Counted from the first letter of the stretch, positions 1 to 8,694 are shown. The stretch: 46,069 bases of DNA from Paenibacillus popilliae ATCC 14706 (GCF_000315235.1 NZ_BALG01000024.1:1-46069), one strand, 5' to 3'. Notes: generated from the letters alone by a model not told the origin. Made by a program: numbers and translations.

Positions 1-54
1 AAGTGCAGCAATGCATGGAGCTGACCAATACTAATCGGTCGAGGGCTTATCCTA
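1..54 (+). rRNA. 23S ribosomal RNA, 3' end (partial)
   Basis: The first bases contain the conserved 3'-terminal segment of Firmicute 23S rRNA (ACTAATCGGTCGAGGGCTTA). The gene begins outside the window. The exact 3' end is approximate. No 5S rRNA follows in the next 110 bases; a tRNA promoter and tRNA-Ser come directly after. Confidence 0.9.
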
Positions 55-108
55 AGGAAGATGGTTTGATGATTTTACTTTCGCATTCAGTTTTTAAGGT
101 ACAAGGTC

Positions 109-137
109 TTGATATGCGTATGTGAATCGCGTATAAT
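109..137 (+). promoter_or_regulatory. promoter of the tRNA cluster
   Basis: TTGATA at 109-114 and a perfect TATAAT at 132-137 are separated by 17 bases, 29 bases upstream of tRNA-Ser. It would let the tRNA block be transcribed independently of the rRNA operon. Confidence 0.7.
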
Positions 138-166
138 ACGGTGGGTAGGTATTTTACATGCAATGT

Positions 167-255
167 GGAGAGGTACCCAAGAGGCCGAAGGGGGCGCTTT
201 GCTAAAGCGTTAGGGTGTAACAGCCGCGAGGGTTCGAATCCCTCTCTCTCCGCCA
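167..255 (+). tRNA. tRNA-Ser (GCT)
   Basis: An 89-nt class II tRNA with a long variable arm. The acceptor stem GGAGAGG pairs with TCTCTCC (one G-U pair), and the anticodon loop CTTTGCTAAAG exposes GCT. CCA is encoded at 253-255. First of eight tRNA genes in the same orientation. Confidence 0.95.
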
Positions 256-280
256 CAGTGATTTACAACCTTATTTATAT

Positions 281-357
281 GGCGGCGTAGCTCAGCTGGC
301 TAGAGCGTACGGTTCATACCCGTGAGGTCGGGGGTTCGATCCCCTCCGCCGCTACCA
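281..357 (+). tRNA. tRNA-Met (CAT), probably elongator
   Basis: A 77-nt cloverleaf with anticodon CAT in loop TTCATAC and an encoded CCA. The acceptor pairs GGCGGCG with CGCCGCT, so position 1-72 is G-U, as I recall for the Bacillus elongator tRNA-Met. A C1-A72 initiator mismatch is absent. Confidence 0.9.
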
Positions 358-366
358 ATACCATAA

Positions 367-442
367 GGACGCTTAGCTCAGCTGGGAGAGCATCTGCCTT
401 ACAAGCAGAGGGTCGGCGGTTCGATCCCGTCAGCGTCCACCA
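367..442 (+). tRNA. tRNA-Val (TAC)
   Basis: A 76-nt cloverleaf: acceptor GGACGCT/AGCGTCC, anticodon loop CTTACAA with TAC, and encoded CCA at the 3' end. Confidence 0.95.
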
Positions 443-448
443 TATTTC

Positions 449-524
449 GCCGGTGTAGCTCAGTTGGTAGAGCGGCTGACTTGTAATCAGTAGGTCGTGG
501 GTTCGACTCCTATCGCCGGCACCA
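449..524 (+). tRNA. tRNA-Thr (TGT)
   Basis: A 76-nt cloverleaf: acceptor GCCGGTG/CGCCGGC (one G-U type pair), anticodon loop CTTGTAA with TGT, and encoded CCA. It lies only 6 bases after tRNA-Val. Confidence 0.95.
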
Positions 525-533
525 TGTAACCAA

Positions 534-610
534 GGAGCTGTGGTGTAGAGGCCTAACATGCCTGCCTGTCACGCAGGAGAACGCGGGTTCGAATCCCGTC
601 AGCTCCGCCA
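534..610 (+). tRNA. tRNA-Asp (GTC)
   Basis: A 77-nt cloverleaf: acceptor GGAGCTG/CAGCTCC, anticodon loop CTGTCAC with GTC, and encoded CCA. Confidence 0.95.
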
Positions 611-679
611 TTTTAACTTTCGTGAGAGTGGCAACGCATTATGTGCACCACTTTATTTTTTTTTGGATAAGTCGCACAT

Positions 680-755
<76 letters not shown>

Positions 756-765
756 TGAAGCACAT

Positions 766-851
766 GGAGGATTAGCGAAGTGGCCAAACGCAGCAGACTG
801 TAAATCTGTTCCCTTACGGGTTCGGTGGTTCGAATCCATCATCCTCCACCA
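766..851 (+). tRNA. tRNA-Tyr (GTA)
   Basis: An 86-nt class II tRNA with a long variable arm. Acceptor GGAGGAT/ATCCTCC, anticodon loop CTGTAAA with GTA, and encoded CCA. Confidence 0.95.
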
Positions 852-858
852 TTTATAA

Positions 859-934
859 GAGCCATTAGCTCAGTTGGTAGAGCACCTGACTTTTAATCAG
901 GGTGTCGAAGGTTCGAGTCCTTCATGGCTCACCA
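859..934 (+). tRNA. tRNA-Lys (TTT)
   Basis: A 76-nt cloverleaf: acceptor GAGCCAT/ATGGCTC, anticodon loop CTTTTAA with TTT, and encoded CCA. Last gene of the tRNA cluster. Confidence 0.95.
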
Positions 935-949
935 GTTTCTAAATTCAAG

Positions 950-1013
950 ACTTCAGTAAATGAACTGAAGTTTTTTTTCGGCCGGGCTTGATCTTATCAA
1001 GCCCGGCCTTTTT
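950..1013 (+). terminator. double intrinsic terminator of the tRNA cluster
   Basis: Two consecutive hairpins. The first has a 7-bp stem (950-956 with 965-971) followed by eight T. The second has a perfect 13-bp GC-rich stem (980-992 with 996-1008) around a 3-base loop, followed by five T. The next 240 bases, up to 1254, hold no convincing gene. Confidence 0.9.
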
Positions 1014-1253
1014 GCGATTGGCATGCGGAGAGGGAAGGCTTGCTTCTCTCTTACCACCAGTTCCATACGCTGCGAAAGCAGGAGAAACTGCCGCTTGTGC
1101 ACGGGCATCGTGCGGAATCAGGCGTTGATGGCTCACTCCTTCGTATGCGACATCCGACGATATACCGGCTGCTTTTCCGCTTATGAAGACGGACTGTCAG
1201 ATATGATACAATGGGGACAATAAAGAAAAATAAGACGGTTGGAGAGATTCAGT

Positions 1254-2360
1254 ATGGATAAGCGAGCGTTGCAGCAGCAAATCGAACATATATTGGATGC
1301 CTCTCTGGAGAAGCTGTCCGTGCCTTCATCGACATGGAGGGAATGGACGGGAGGAGATGCACTGGCGAACGGCCAGTCGGCTGTCTTGGCGAAGCAGGGG
1401 AACGCCTGGTATATGCTATGGAAGCCGGGAACGGCGGCGACGGAAGTATTGAAGCTGGAAGGCCGGGAGCTTGCCGGACAGGAGCAGCAATGGCTTCAGC
1501 TTATTTTGCGGATGGAGCACCGTCCGAAGCCTTCACTGGCCGCGGCGCTTATCAACGACGAGCAGCAGGCTTACTTGTTCGGGCAATGGATTGCGGAGCG
1601 GGTGAAGGAAGGCGAGTCGAATGCGGAAGTGCCGGACAGCTTTTCCTGGAAAAATAAGCTGTTCATTCAGGTTGTGCCGTTCCTGCTCGTGGTCGAGCAT
1701 GCCCACCAGGAGGCGTCTGCCTATCAAGTATTGTACAAATTGCTCTGCTCCTACTTCGGCGTCGAGGTCAATCTCATTTCGCTGTCGGATAAGGAATGGC
1801 TTATTCTGTGCCCCGAGCAGTTGACCCACTTCGGCTCCGGAGAAGACGAGAGCGAAGAGCGCGAGACGATGGAAGAGCTGCTCACGTCCTACTGTCTCGG
1901 ACTCTATGAGCTGTTATCGAGCGAATGGGTCGGAGAGTGCCATCTGACCATCGGATACCCGTTCATGCCGGTTAAGGGCATTCCGGGCATCGTATCCCAA
2001 TTAAGGGAGACGCTGTATTTGGGATGGGCCTTTCACGTGAGCAGCAATATTCATCTGCCCTGGGGGATGCATCTGGAGCGGCTGGTCAATAGCATTCCCG
2101 ACGAGGTGCGGAAGCAGTTCCTGCAGCGGGTTGTCACGAAGGAGGACAGCTTTGCCGATTCGGAGACGATGGCGACACTGCAGCATTTTTTCCACTTCGA
2201 CTGCAGCGTGAGCGAGACCGCCAAGCGGATGTACATCCATCGCAATACCCTTTTGTACCGATTGGATAAAATCAAGCACGAAACCGGGCTCGATGTACGC
2301 AAATTTTCCGACGCGGTTATAGTGAAGCTGATATTGCTATTGTATAAAGTAACAAAATAA
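1254..2360 (+). CDS. PucR/CdaR-type helix-turn-helix transcriptional regulator
   Basis: A 368-residue cytoplasmic protein whose last 60 residues form a PucR C-terminal helix-turn-helix domain (pattern CSVSETAKRMYIHRNTLLYR followed by a predicted recognition and dimer segment). This domain type is found in regulators of purine, sugar-diacid and related catabolism. The N-terminal 300 residues look like the variable sensory part; no ligand can be assigned. The ATG at 1254 was chosen because GGAG lies 10 bases upstream; the in-frame TTG at 1239 lacks a Shine-Dalgarno sequence. The next gene, an ABC ATPase, begins about 100 bases downstream, so it is a possible target, but that is inference from position only. 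Confidence 0.75.
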   Translation: MDKRALQQQIEHILDASLEKLSVPSSTWREWTGGDALANGQSAVLAKQGNAWYMLWKPGTAATEVLKLEGRELAGQEQQWLQLILRMEHRPKPSLAAALINDEQQAYLFGQWIAERVKEGESNAEVPDSFSWKNKLFIQVVPFLLVVEHAHQEASAYQVLYKLLCSYFGVEVNLISLSDKEWLILCPEQLTHFGSGEDESEERETMEELLTSYCLGLYELLSSEWVGECHLTIGYPFMPVKGIPGIVSQLRETLYLGWAFHVSSNIHLPWGMHLERLVNSIPDEVRKQFLQRVVTKEDSFADSETMATLQHFFHFDCSVSETAKRMYIHRNTLLYRLDKIKHETGLDVRKFSDAVIVKLILLLYKVTK

Positions 2361-2463
2361 GACGATTGTTTTTTGTGCATATTGTGTATAGTTATTTGTA
2401 CAGGGCTCCGATACAATAAGAGTAACCGATTTCAGGAATACATGTATTAAGGGGGAAACGCAC

Positions 2464-3585
2464 ATGGCAGGCGTTCGCTTAGAGCATATTTACAAAAAGT
2501 ACCCGGGATCCGATAATGCAACCGTAAAAGATGTTAACCTCGATATTCAGGACAAAGAGTTTCTCGTATTGGTTGGTCCATCCGGTTGCGGTAAATCTAC
2601 AACGCTTCGAATGATTGCAGGACTGGAAGAAATCTCAGACGGGAAATTGTACATTGGCGACCGCCTTGTTAATGACGTGGCTCCAAAAGACCGTGACATC
2701 GCGATGGTGTTCCAATCCTACGCGTTGTATCCGCACATGAATGTATATCAAAACATGGCGTTCGGTTTGAAATTGCGTAAATTCAAAAAAGAAGACATCG
2801 ACAAGCGCGTGCGCGAAGCAGCTCGCATCCTCGACATCGAGCATTTGCTGGATCGCAAGCCGAAGGCATTGTCCGGCGGTCAGCGTCAGCGTGTCGCTCT
2901 CGGCCGTGCAATCGTTCGTGAACCACAAGTGTTCCTGATGGACGAACCGCTTTCCAACCTGGACGCGAAGCTTCGTGGACAGATGCGCTCCGAGATTACA
3001 AAATTGTCGAAGCGTCTGCAAACGACAGTTATCTATGTAACGCACGACCAGATCGAGGCGATGACGATGGGCGATCGGATCGTCGTTATGAAGGATGGCA
3101 TCATTCAACAAGCGGCAGCACCTGACGTGCTCTACAACAACCCAGTCAACATGTTCGTTGCAGGCTTCATCGGTTCCCCTACGATGAACTTCATCAAGGG
3201 CTCTCTCGTGGAAGAGAACGGCACTGCCCGCTTCAGAGCGACAGGTCTGGACGTTGCCGTGCCTGCAGGCAAGGCTCAAGTGCTGAAGGAAAAAGGTTAT
3301 CTCGGCAAAGAAGTCATTCTGGGCGTTCGTTCAGAGGACATTCATGAAGAGCCTGTCTTCCTGGAAGCTTCGCCGAATACGGTGTTTACCGGATCGATCG
3401 AAGTTACGGAGAACATGGGTCATGAAATGTTCCTGTACCTGACCGGTATTGGTGCCGAGACGGTTATCGCGCGTGTAGACGGCCGCTCTAACTCGAGAGA
3501 AGGCCAGAACGTCAAGCTTGCTATCGATATGAACAAAGTGCATGTTTTCGATACCGAGTCCGAATTGAATGTATTCGAAAACTAA
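2464..3585 (+). CDS. msmX: carbohydrate ABC transporter ATP-binding protein (MsmX/UgpC family)
   Basis: A 373-residue ABC ATPase of the CUT1 sugar-importer class. Visible motifs are Walker A GPSGCGKST (residues 38-46), the signature LSGGQRQR, Walker B FLMDEPLSNLDAKL, the switch histidine in VTHDQ, and a C-terminal TOBE/MalK-type regulatory region (about residues 240-373). Family knowledge: MsmX-like ATPases in Firmicutes energise several different sugar importers whose operons lack their own ATPase. This copy is likewise alone, with no permease or binding-protein gene nearby, and is closed by a terminator. A strong AGGGGG ribosome binding site precedes the ATG. The gene uses noticeably different synonymous codons from its neighbours (more GTT/ACA/GCA), as highly expressed genes often do. 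Confidence 0.9.
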   Translation: MAGVRLEHIYKKYPGSDNATVKDVNLDIQDKEFLVLVGPSGCGKSTTLRMIAGLEEISDGKLYIGDRLVNDVAPKDRDIAMVFQSYALYPHMNVYQNMAFGLKLRKFKKEDIDKRVREAARILDIEHLLDRKPKALSGGQRQRVALGRAIVREPQVFLMDEPLSNLDAKLRGQMRSEITKLSKRLQTTVIYVTHDQIEAMTMGDRIVVMKDGIIQQAAAPDVLYNNPVNMFVAGFIGSPTMNFIKGSLVEENGTARFRATGLDVAVPAGKAQVLKEKGYLGKEVILGVRSEDIHEEPVFLEASPNTVFTGSIEVTENMGHEMFLYLTGIGAETVIARVDGRSNSREGQNVKLAIDMNKVHVFDTESELNVFEN

Positions 3586-3598
3586 GTCGGTATAAAGG

Positions 3599-3634
3599 AA
3601 AAGCGGAGGTTTCCATCTGGGAGCCTCCGCTTTT
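3599..3634 (+). terminator. intrinsic terminator after msmX
   Basis: A perfect 11-bp stem (3599-3609 with 3624-3634) with A residues at its base and TTTT at its 3' end, 13 bases after the msmX stop. The following 230 bases contain no gene. Confidence 0.8.
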
Positions 3635-3841
3635 AGTATATCTTGGTGAAAGCATTTCCGTAACGACCGATCCAGCAAAAGGTAAAGATAGGGCATGCCG
3701 ATATAAGATAGGAAAGGTGGGCTGCATTCGTCAGCATGTGGCGGAAAATGATTCCCCACAAATTGTTTGTCGTTGAATCTTTATATTTAGGAGATAAAAT
3801 AAAAAAATCCCGATCAAAGGGCAAGCACCCCCATGCGCTAA

Positions 3842-3870
3842 TTGATCTGACCGTCGATTTTCGATACGAT
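3842..3870 (+). promoter_or_regulatory. probable promoter of the hprK operon
   Basis: TTGATC at 3842-3847 and TACGAT at 3865-3870 are 17 bases apart, about 90 bases upstream of the chosen hprK start. Placing the promoter here also argues against the in-frame ATG at 3869 as the hprK start. Confidence 0.45.
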
Positions 3871-3958
3871 GGTTACAATGGGGAATAGGCACTTCGTTGC
3901 CTGCGTAGACGAAGAGCGGGAACAGTTGGAGTGCGGGAGACGAAGGAGTGAACAGAGA

Positions 3959-4897
3959 ATGGCCAAGAGAGTAAAAGTGGCCGAGATGGTGGAGCAGTTC
4001 CATCTGGAGGTACTGGCCGGGGAACAGGGGGTAAAGCGGCTGATCACAGTGGATGATTTGCATCGCCCCGGCCTGGAAATGGCGGGTTACTTCGAATACC
4101 ACCCGAAGGAGCGTGTTCAACTCCTCGGCAAGACCGAGCTTGCATTTTTTGAGACGCTGACTCCAAAGGAGAAGCGGGATCGGATGTATCATTTCTGTTC
4201 GAAAGAGATGCCCTGCATTATTGTGACGCGGGGATTGGATGTGCCGGAAGAGATTATCGACGTATGTCAGGAAGAAGACGTGCCCTTGCTGCGGACGCAT
4301 CTGGCGACGACAATTCTCTCCAGCCGCATTACGAGCTTCCTGGAGAAGAAGCTGGCGCCCACGACGACGATCCACGGCGTATTGGTCGATGTGTATGGCG
4401 TTGGCATGCTGATTACCGGGGGGAGTGGCATCGGGAAAAGCGAGACGGCGTTGGAGCTGGTCAAGCGTGGCCATCGTCTGGTCGCCGACGACGCGGTCGA
4501 GATTCGGCAGACATCGGACAACCAATTGCATGGATCAGCACCGGAGCTTATTCGGCATTTGCTGGAGATCCGCGGCATCGGCATCATTAATGTCATGACG
4601 CTGTTCGGAGCCGGCGCGATCCGCAACAACAAGCGGATCAGTGTTGTCATTCGCCTGGAGAACTGGCAGCAAGATAAGCAGTATGACCGTCTTGGCCTGG
4701 ATGAGGAGACGACGCGCATTATTGAGACCGATGTACCGCTCGTTACCATGCCGGTGCGTCCCGGACGGAACCTGGCCGTGATCATCGAGGTAGCTGCGAT
4801 GAACTTCCGCCTGAAGCGGATGGGCTACAATGCGGCGCTTCAATTCACGAACAAGCTGACCGAGACGATCGCCGAGGATATGGAAGATTTTGATTGA
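3959..4897 (+). CDS. hprK: HPr kinase/phosphorylase
   Basis: A 312-residue bifunctional enzyme that phosphorylates HPr on Ser46 using ATP or pyrophosphate and removes the phosphate again. It is the energy sensor of carbon catabolite repression. The C-terminal catalytic domain shows His139, a P-loop GGSGIGKS (154-161), DDAVEI, and the family signature [17 protein letters not shown] (203-219). Length matches the family (about 310). The ATG at 3959 follows GAAGGAG by 10 bases; the longer in-frame ATG at 3869 would lie in the promoter. It heads the hprK-lgt-ppaX-yvoF operon known from Bacillus. Its substrate HPr is encoded at 20173. Confidence 0.95.
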   Translation: MAKRVKVAEMVEQFHLEVLAGEQGVKRLITVDDLHRPGLEMAGYFEYHPKERVQLLGKTELAFFETLTPKEKRDRMYHFCSKEMPCIIVTRGLDVPEEIIDVCQEEDVPLLRTHLATTILSSRITSFLEKKLAPTTTIHGVLVDVYGVGMLITGGSGIGKSETALELVKRGHRLVADDAVEIRQTSDNQLHGSAPELIRHLLEIRGIGIINVMTLFGAGAIRNNKRISVVIRLENWQQDKQYDRLGLDEETTRIIETDVPLVTMPVRPGRNLAVIIEVAAMNFRLKRMGYNAALQFTNKLTETIAEDMEDFD

Positions 4898-4932
4898 GAC
4901 TCGTATTCTCAACCCATAAGGAGTGTAGATGG

Positions 4933-6033
4933 ATGGCAACGATGCTGCTGGATCCGGTTGCAATTTCGATCGGCGCGATCAAGGTGCACTGGTATGGCAT
5001 TATATTAGGCACAGCCGCGGTGGTCGGCTTGCTGCTGGCAATTCGGGAAGGCAAACGATTTGGAATTTCTCAAGATTTTTTCATGGATTTGCTGTTGTTC
5101 GGTGTGCCTTCCGCCATTGTCGGGGCTCGTATCTATTACGTTGCCTTCAAATGGGATGACTATAAAGATAGCTTGTTGGAAATCTTTAAAATCTGGCATG
5201 GGGGAATTGCAATTTATGGCGCATTAATCGGCGCCGTGATTTGCGCGCTTATCTATGTCAGAAAAAAAGAGTACTCCTTCTGGCGCATCGCGGATATTTG
5301 TGCGCCGGGCCTGCTGATCGGACAAGCGATCGGTCGGTGGGGCAACTTCGTCAATCAGGAAGCGTACGGAGGTCCAACAACGGAAGCGTTCCTGCGCAAC
5401 ACGCTGCATCTGCCGAACTTCATCGTCAACCAGATGAATGTGATCGGAACCTTCCATCATCCGACTTTCCTGTATGAGTCGCTGTGGAGCTTCATCGGCT
5501 TGCTGCTGCTGTTCGGCTTCCGCCGGCTGCGCGGTGTGCGCAGCGGGGAAGTATTTATCGGTTACCTGATCTGGTATTCGATCGGCCGGTTCTTCATTGA
5601 AGGGCTGCGTACCGACAGTCTGGCCTACCAAGGATCCGGATGGGTGGAATCGATTATCGGCACGCTATGGTCACCGATGCAGATCGTATTCGAGCCGGGG
5701 TATCTCGATCCGAATTACGGCAATGTGCGGATCTCGCAACTGGTGGCCCTTTTCCTGATCGTCGTCGGCATCGCGCTTATCGTCTTCCGCCGGGTAACCG
5801 GCGCTTCGAAGGGGCTGTATCACGATCCGATTGTATCTACGAAGGCCGCACAGGTTATCGAAGCGGCGGGGGACAGCGCGAACGACGCCGGAAGCAAGAC
5901 GGATGCGGAAGCTCCTGCGAAGCCGCAGTCCGTTGGGGAAGCCCCCTCTTCCCGGAACGGGGCCGAGGAAAAGCCTGAATCGGCGGAGCTGCCTGCGGCT
6001 GCGGAAGAGAAACGTGACATAAAGGAGAAATAG
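4933..6033 (+). CDS. lgt: prolipoprotein diacylglyceryl transferase with C-terminal extension
   Basis: A 366-residue membrane enzyme that transfers diacylglycerol from phosphatidylglycerol to the lipobox cysteine of prolipoproteins. It has about seven hydrophobic segments, the HGGIAIYGALIG region (89-100), the Lgt signature GRWGNFVNQEAYGG (134-147) and HPTFLYESLW. The usual length is about 270-290; here some 70 extra residues at the C-terminus are hydrophilic and rich in Ala, Glu, Pro and Lys, probably a cytoplasmic disordered tail. The start at ATG 4933 lies 9 bases after AAGGAG. The lipoprotein PotD at 24751 is one likely substrate. Confidence 0.93.
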   Translation: MATMLLDPVAISIGAIKVHWYGIILGTAAVVGLLLAIREGKRFGISQDFFMDLLLFGVPSAIVGARIYYVAFKWDDYKDSLLEIFKIWHGGIAIYGALIGAVICALIYVRKKEYSFWRIADICAPGLLIGQAIGRWGNFVNQEAYGGPTTEAFLRNTLHLPNFIVNQMNVIGTFHHPTFLYESLWSFIGLLLLFGFRRLRGVRSGEVFIGYLIWYSIGRFFIEGLRTDSLAYQGSGWVESIIGTLWSPMQIVFEPGYLDPNYGNVRISQLVALFLIVVGIALIVFRRVTGASKGLYHDPIVSTKAAQVIEAAGDSANDAGSKTDAEAPAKPQSVGEAPSSRNGAEEKPESAELPAAAEEKRDIKEK

Positions 6034-6037
6034 CATC

Positions 6038-6688
6038 ATGATTCGTACCGTATTGTTCGATCTGGATGGAACGATTATCGATACCAATGAACTGATTATC
6101 GAAACTTTCCTGCATGTGCTGCTGGAACGCACGCCGACGCTGACACGGGAGCAGATTATTCCGAGCATGGGAATGCCGCTCGAATATCAGCTGCGGAAGT
6201 TCAGCGGATTGGCCGATGTGGAGGAGCTTAAAGCCGCTTACCGCCGCTACAATATATCCCGGCATGATGAGCTGGTGCGCGAGTTCCCTCATGTGAGGGA
6301 AGTTATCGGCGCCTTGCATGAGGGCGGGATTCGGCTCGGCATCGTCACGACGAAGATGCGCGAGACGACGAAGCGGGCCTTGCGCATGTTCGGCTTGCTG
6401 GATCAGATGGGCGTCGTCGTTACGATCGACGATGTCCAGCATGCGAAGCCGCATCCGGAGCCGGTGCTGCTCGCCATCGAGAAGCTGAAGGCTGACCCGG
6501 CGACGACGCTCATGGTCGGCGATAGCCCGGCCGATATCCAGTCGGCTAATGCGGCCGGCGCCATCTCCTGCGGTGTCGCCTGGTCGTTGAAGGGCGAAGC
6601 GGTGCTTCGCCAATACGAACCGCGCCATATCATTCATGATATGCGCGATATATTGACACTCATCGGATGGGAGCGGGAATCCAAGTGA
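6038..6688 (+). CDS. ppaX: pyrophosphatase PpaX (HAD hydrolase)
   Basis: A 216-residue haloacid-dehalogenase-type hydrolase with the nucleophile motif DLDGT (residues 8-12, Asp8 catalytic), a threonine in motif II (GIVTTK), Lys in HAKPHPEP, and the acidic motif GDSPADI. In Bacillus PpaX hydrolyses the pyrophosphate released by the HPr phosphorylase reaction, which fits its place behind hprK and lgt. It starts 4 bases after the lgt stop with AAAGGAG upstream, and its stop overlaps the GTG start of the next gene. Confidence 0.92.
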   Translation: MIRTVLFDLDGTIIDTNELIIETFLHVLLERTPTLTREQIIPSMGMPLEYQLRKFSGLADVEELKAAYRRYNISRHDELVREFPHVREVIGALHEGGIRLGIVTTKMRETTKRALRMFGLLDQMGVVVTIDDVQHAKPHPEPVLLAIEKLKADPATTLMVGDSPADIQSANAAGAISCGVAWSLKGEAVLRQYEPRHIIHDMRDILTLIGWERESK

Positions 6689-7209
6689 GAGATGTGGAGC
6701 GGCATCCTGTTGAAGGGCCGAATAGCCTGTGGCAAATATACCGGTCGGTAAGCCCGTGGAAGGGCGTCTGGAACTTCATCTGGGTTCAGTTCGCCCGTTA
6801 CTGCCCTTCGGTGCAGCTCAAGCGATGGATTTATGTGCATATATTGAAGATGAAGGTCGGACGCCATACGGCCTTCGGGCTAATGGCCATGGTCGATGTC
6901 TTCTTCCCGGAGTATATCGAGGTTGGGGACAACACGATTATCGGCTACAATACGACGCTGCTGGCCCATGAATATTTGACGAAGGAATATCGTCTCGGCA
7001 AAGTCCGCATCGGCAGTCATGTGATGATTGGTGCCAACAGCACCATTTTGGCGGGCGTGACGATTGGCGATCATGCGGTAATTGCGGCTGGAACGGTCGT
7101 ATATAAGGATGTGTTGCCTAGCCAAATGGTTGCCGGCAATCCGATGCAGGTGATCCAGGCAGCGGATCCGGCTTCCAACGGGGCAGGCGGATTGGGCGAC
7201 GATTCATGA
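6685..7209 (+). CDS. left-handed beta-helix acyltransferase (YvoF type)
   Basis: A 174-residue protein with hexapeptide-repeat patterns (VGDNTIIGYN, IGSHVMIGANSTILAGVTIG, VIAAGTVV) typical of LbH acetyl/acyltransferases, ending with the AGNPM motif common in that family. It is the last gene of the hprK-lgt-ppaX-yvoF operon. The substrate is unknown in the family. I chose the GTG at 6685, which overlaps the ppaX stop (GTGA) and matches the N-terminus of Bacillus YvoF as I remember it. The in-frame ATG at 6667 would give a six-residue-longer protein. Confidence 0.82.
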   Translation: MRDVERHPVEGPNSLWQIYRSVSPWKGVWNFIWVQFARYCPSVQLKRWIYVHILKMKVGRHTAFGLMAMVDVFFPEYIEVGDNTIIGYNTTLLAHEYLTKEYRLGKVRIGSHVMIGANSTILAGVTIGDHAVIAAGTVVYKDVLPSQMVAGNPMQVIQAADPASNGAGGLGDDS

Positions 7210-7323
7210 ATCAGCAGTCATATGACAGGCTGCCGGTTTTTCCTGTTGGGGGGGACGTGGCCGCTTCTTCGATATTCGCTATTTATTTTTCGGCTAAATA
7301 AGAAAAGAGAGAAACGGCAAGCA

Positions 7324-7352
7324 TTGAGAAACTTGCCAATGTGGGATAGATA
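7324..7352 (+). promoter_or_regulatory. possible promoter of the deacetylase gene
   Basis: TTGAGA (7324-7329) and TAGATA (7347-7352) are 17 bases apart, just upstream of the deacetylase gene. The match to consensus is moderate. Confidence 0.4.
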
Positions 7353-7389
7353 CAACAAAAAGATGGTGTAGAGGATGAAGGGGATGGGC

Positions 7390-8637
7390 ATGAGACGGGC
7401 CGCAGGCGCGGTTCTCCTGATTGCCTTGCTGTGCGTCGCGCTGTTCATAGATATCGACAGGAATCATAGCGATAGCCGCCCTCTCGTCTGGAAGGGGCAA
7501 GTGGACGAAGGGGAATATGCGCTCCAGGCGGGCGGCGAATGGTATATCTCGGCTAATGCGTTGCAGCAAGCATATGGGGTGAATGTACATATCGTCGATG
7601 AAGGGAAAGAGCTTCAACTGTACCCGACGACGAGGCCGGAATCGCAGTGGGATTATAAGCCGGTTTTTTATGAGAATCAGGTTATTGCGCTAATGTACCA
7701 TAATGTGATGAAGAACCCGGACCATATCACGTTTATCTCGCCGGAGCAGTTCGAGGAGCAGCTGCAGGCGATGATGAGCAACGGGTTTCATTTTATATCC
7801 ATGGATGAATATATTGATTATATGCTGAACGGCGCGCCGGTTCCGCCGAATGCCGTACTGATTACCTTCGATGACGGGTATGAGTCGTTCTATACGGAAG
7901 TGTATCCGGTGCTAAGGAAATACCATCTTACCGCTACGAACTTCGTTATCGTCGAGACGATTGACAATCCGAGGCAGACCAAGCACATGAAGCTGTCATG
8001 GGCGCAAATGCGGGAGATGAAGCAGCACGGGATGAGCTTCTACAGCCACACTTTCCATTCGCATGCGTACCGCCCGGTGAATGATCGGGGATTCCTTCGC
8101 CCGACGCTGACCCGGAAAACATATCTGAAGAAGGAAGAACGCAAAGAGACCGATGAGGAATATGAAGTGCGGGTTCGCCAAGATCTGGTCAAGGCAGAGA
8201 AGGTGCTGAAGAAGGAGCTGGGCAATGCGAACAGCTTGCTGGCGTTCCCGTTCGGCGCCTATAACAGCAAGGTGCTGGAGATTTGCCGTGAGTTGGATAT
8301 CCCGATTACATTCACGGTTCGTCCTGGGATTAACGGGCGGAACAACCGGAACGGGTTCCGAATCAATGCGGGGAATCAGTTGATTGCGACGCCGAAGCTT
8401 ATTGAGAAGATGCGCAACCGGGGCGCGCATACGAAGGTGGCCCGCGTCAAGCCGAGCCGAATCGTTACCTGGAACGGCGCGGAGATGGTACTATCTGTCC
8501 CTCCTCTCGTCAAGAATGGGAAATGGTATATTGCACTCAAAGATTTGAACCATCATTTCCGGTTGATCTACGAGATGAGAGATGCAGATCGCAGTATTGA
8601 ATTATTCCCGGGGCAATATTCGGATAAGGGGATATAA
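7390..8637 (+). CDS. secreted or membrane-anchored polysaccharide deacetylase
   Basis: A 415-residue protein with an N-terminal hydrophobic segment (about residues 5-20, signal or anchor) and a central NodB-homology deacetylase domain. Visible motifs are VLITFDDGYESF (catalytic Asp and metal-binding Asp) and SFYSHTFHSHA (metal-binding His pair), followed by LLAFPFGAYN. It is flanked by two short segments resembling copper-amine-oxidase-like stalk domains (GEWYISANALQQAYG near the N-terminus, GKWYIALKDLN near the C-terminus), common in Paenibacillus surface proteins. It probably removes acetyl groups from a cell-wall polymer outside the membrane. The start is uncertain: ATG 7390 has AAGGGG at good spacing; 7375 and 7384 are alternatives. 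Confidence 0.85.
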   Translation: MRRAAGAVLLIALLCVALFIDIDRNHSDSRPLVWKGQVDEGEYALQAGGEWYISANALQQAYGVNVHIVDEGKELQLYPTTRPESQWDYKPVFYENQVIALMYHNVMKNPDHITFISPEQFEEQLQAMMSNGFHFISMDEYIDYMLNGAPVPPNAVLITFDDGYESFYTEVYPVLRKYHLTATNFVIVETIDNPRQTKHMKLSWAQMREMKQHGMSFYSHTFHSHAYRPVNDRGFLRPTLTRKTYLKKEERKETDEEYEVRVRQDLVKAEKVLKKELGNANSLLAFPFGAYNSKVLEICRELDIPITFTVRPGINGRNNRNGFRINAGNQLIATPKLIEKMRNRGAHTKVARVKPSRIVTWNGAEMVLSVPPLVKNGKWYIALKDLNHHFRLIYEMRDADRSIELFPGQYSDKGI

Positions 8638-8654
8638 AAATATAAAATTGAGGA

Positions 8655-8694
8655 GCAGGCGCTGCCGGTCTATTACAAGATTGGCCGCGCCTGC
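8655..8694 (+). other. hairpin between deacetylase and acyltransferase remnant
   Basis: A perfect 8-bp stem GCAGGCGC/GCGCCTGC (8655-8662 with 8687-8694) encloses 24 bases. No T-run follows, so it may be a processing or 3'-end stabilising structure rather than a terminator. Confidence 0.4.

Noticed and set aside
1023-1223. 66-residue open frame after the tRNA terminator
   Set aside because: It starts directly after the terminator, lacks a ribosome binding site and shows no recognisable sequence.
3869-3958. N-terminal extension of hprK starting at ATG 3869
   Set aside because: The ATG overlaps the proposed -10 element, has no ribosome binding site, and the extension is not part of the known enzyme length.
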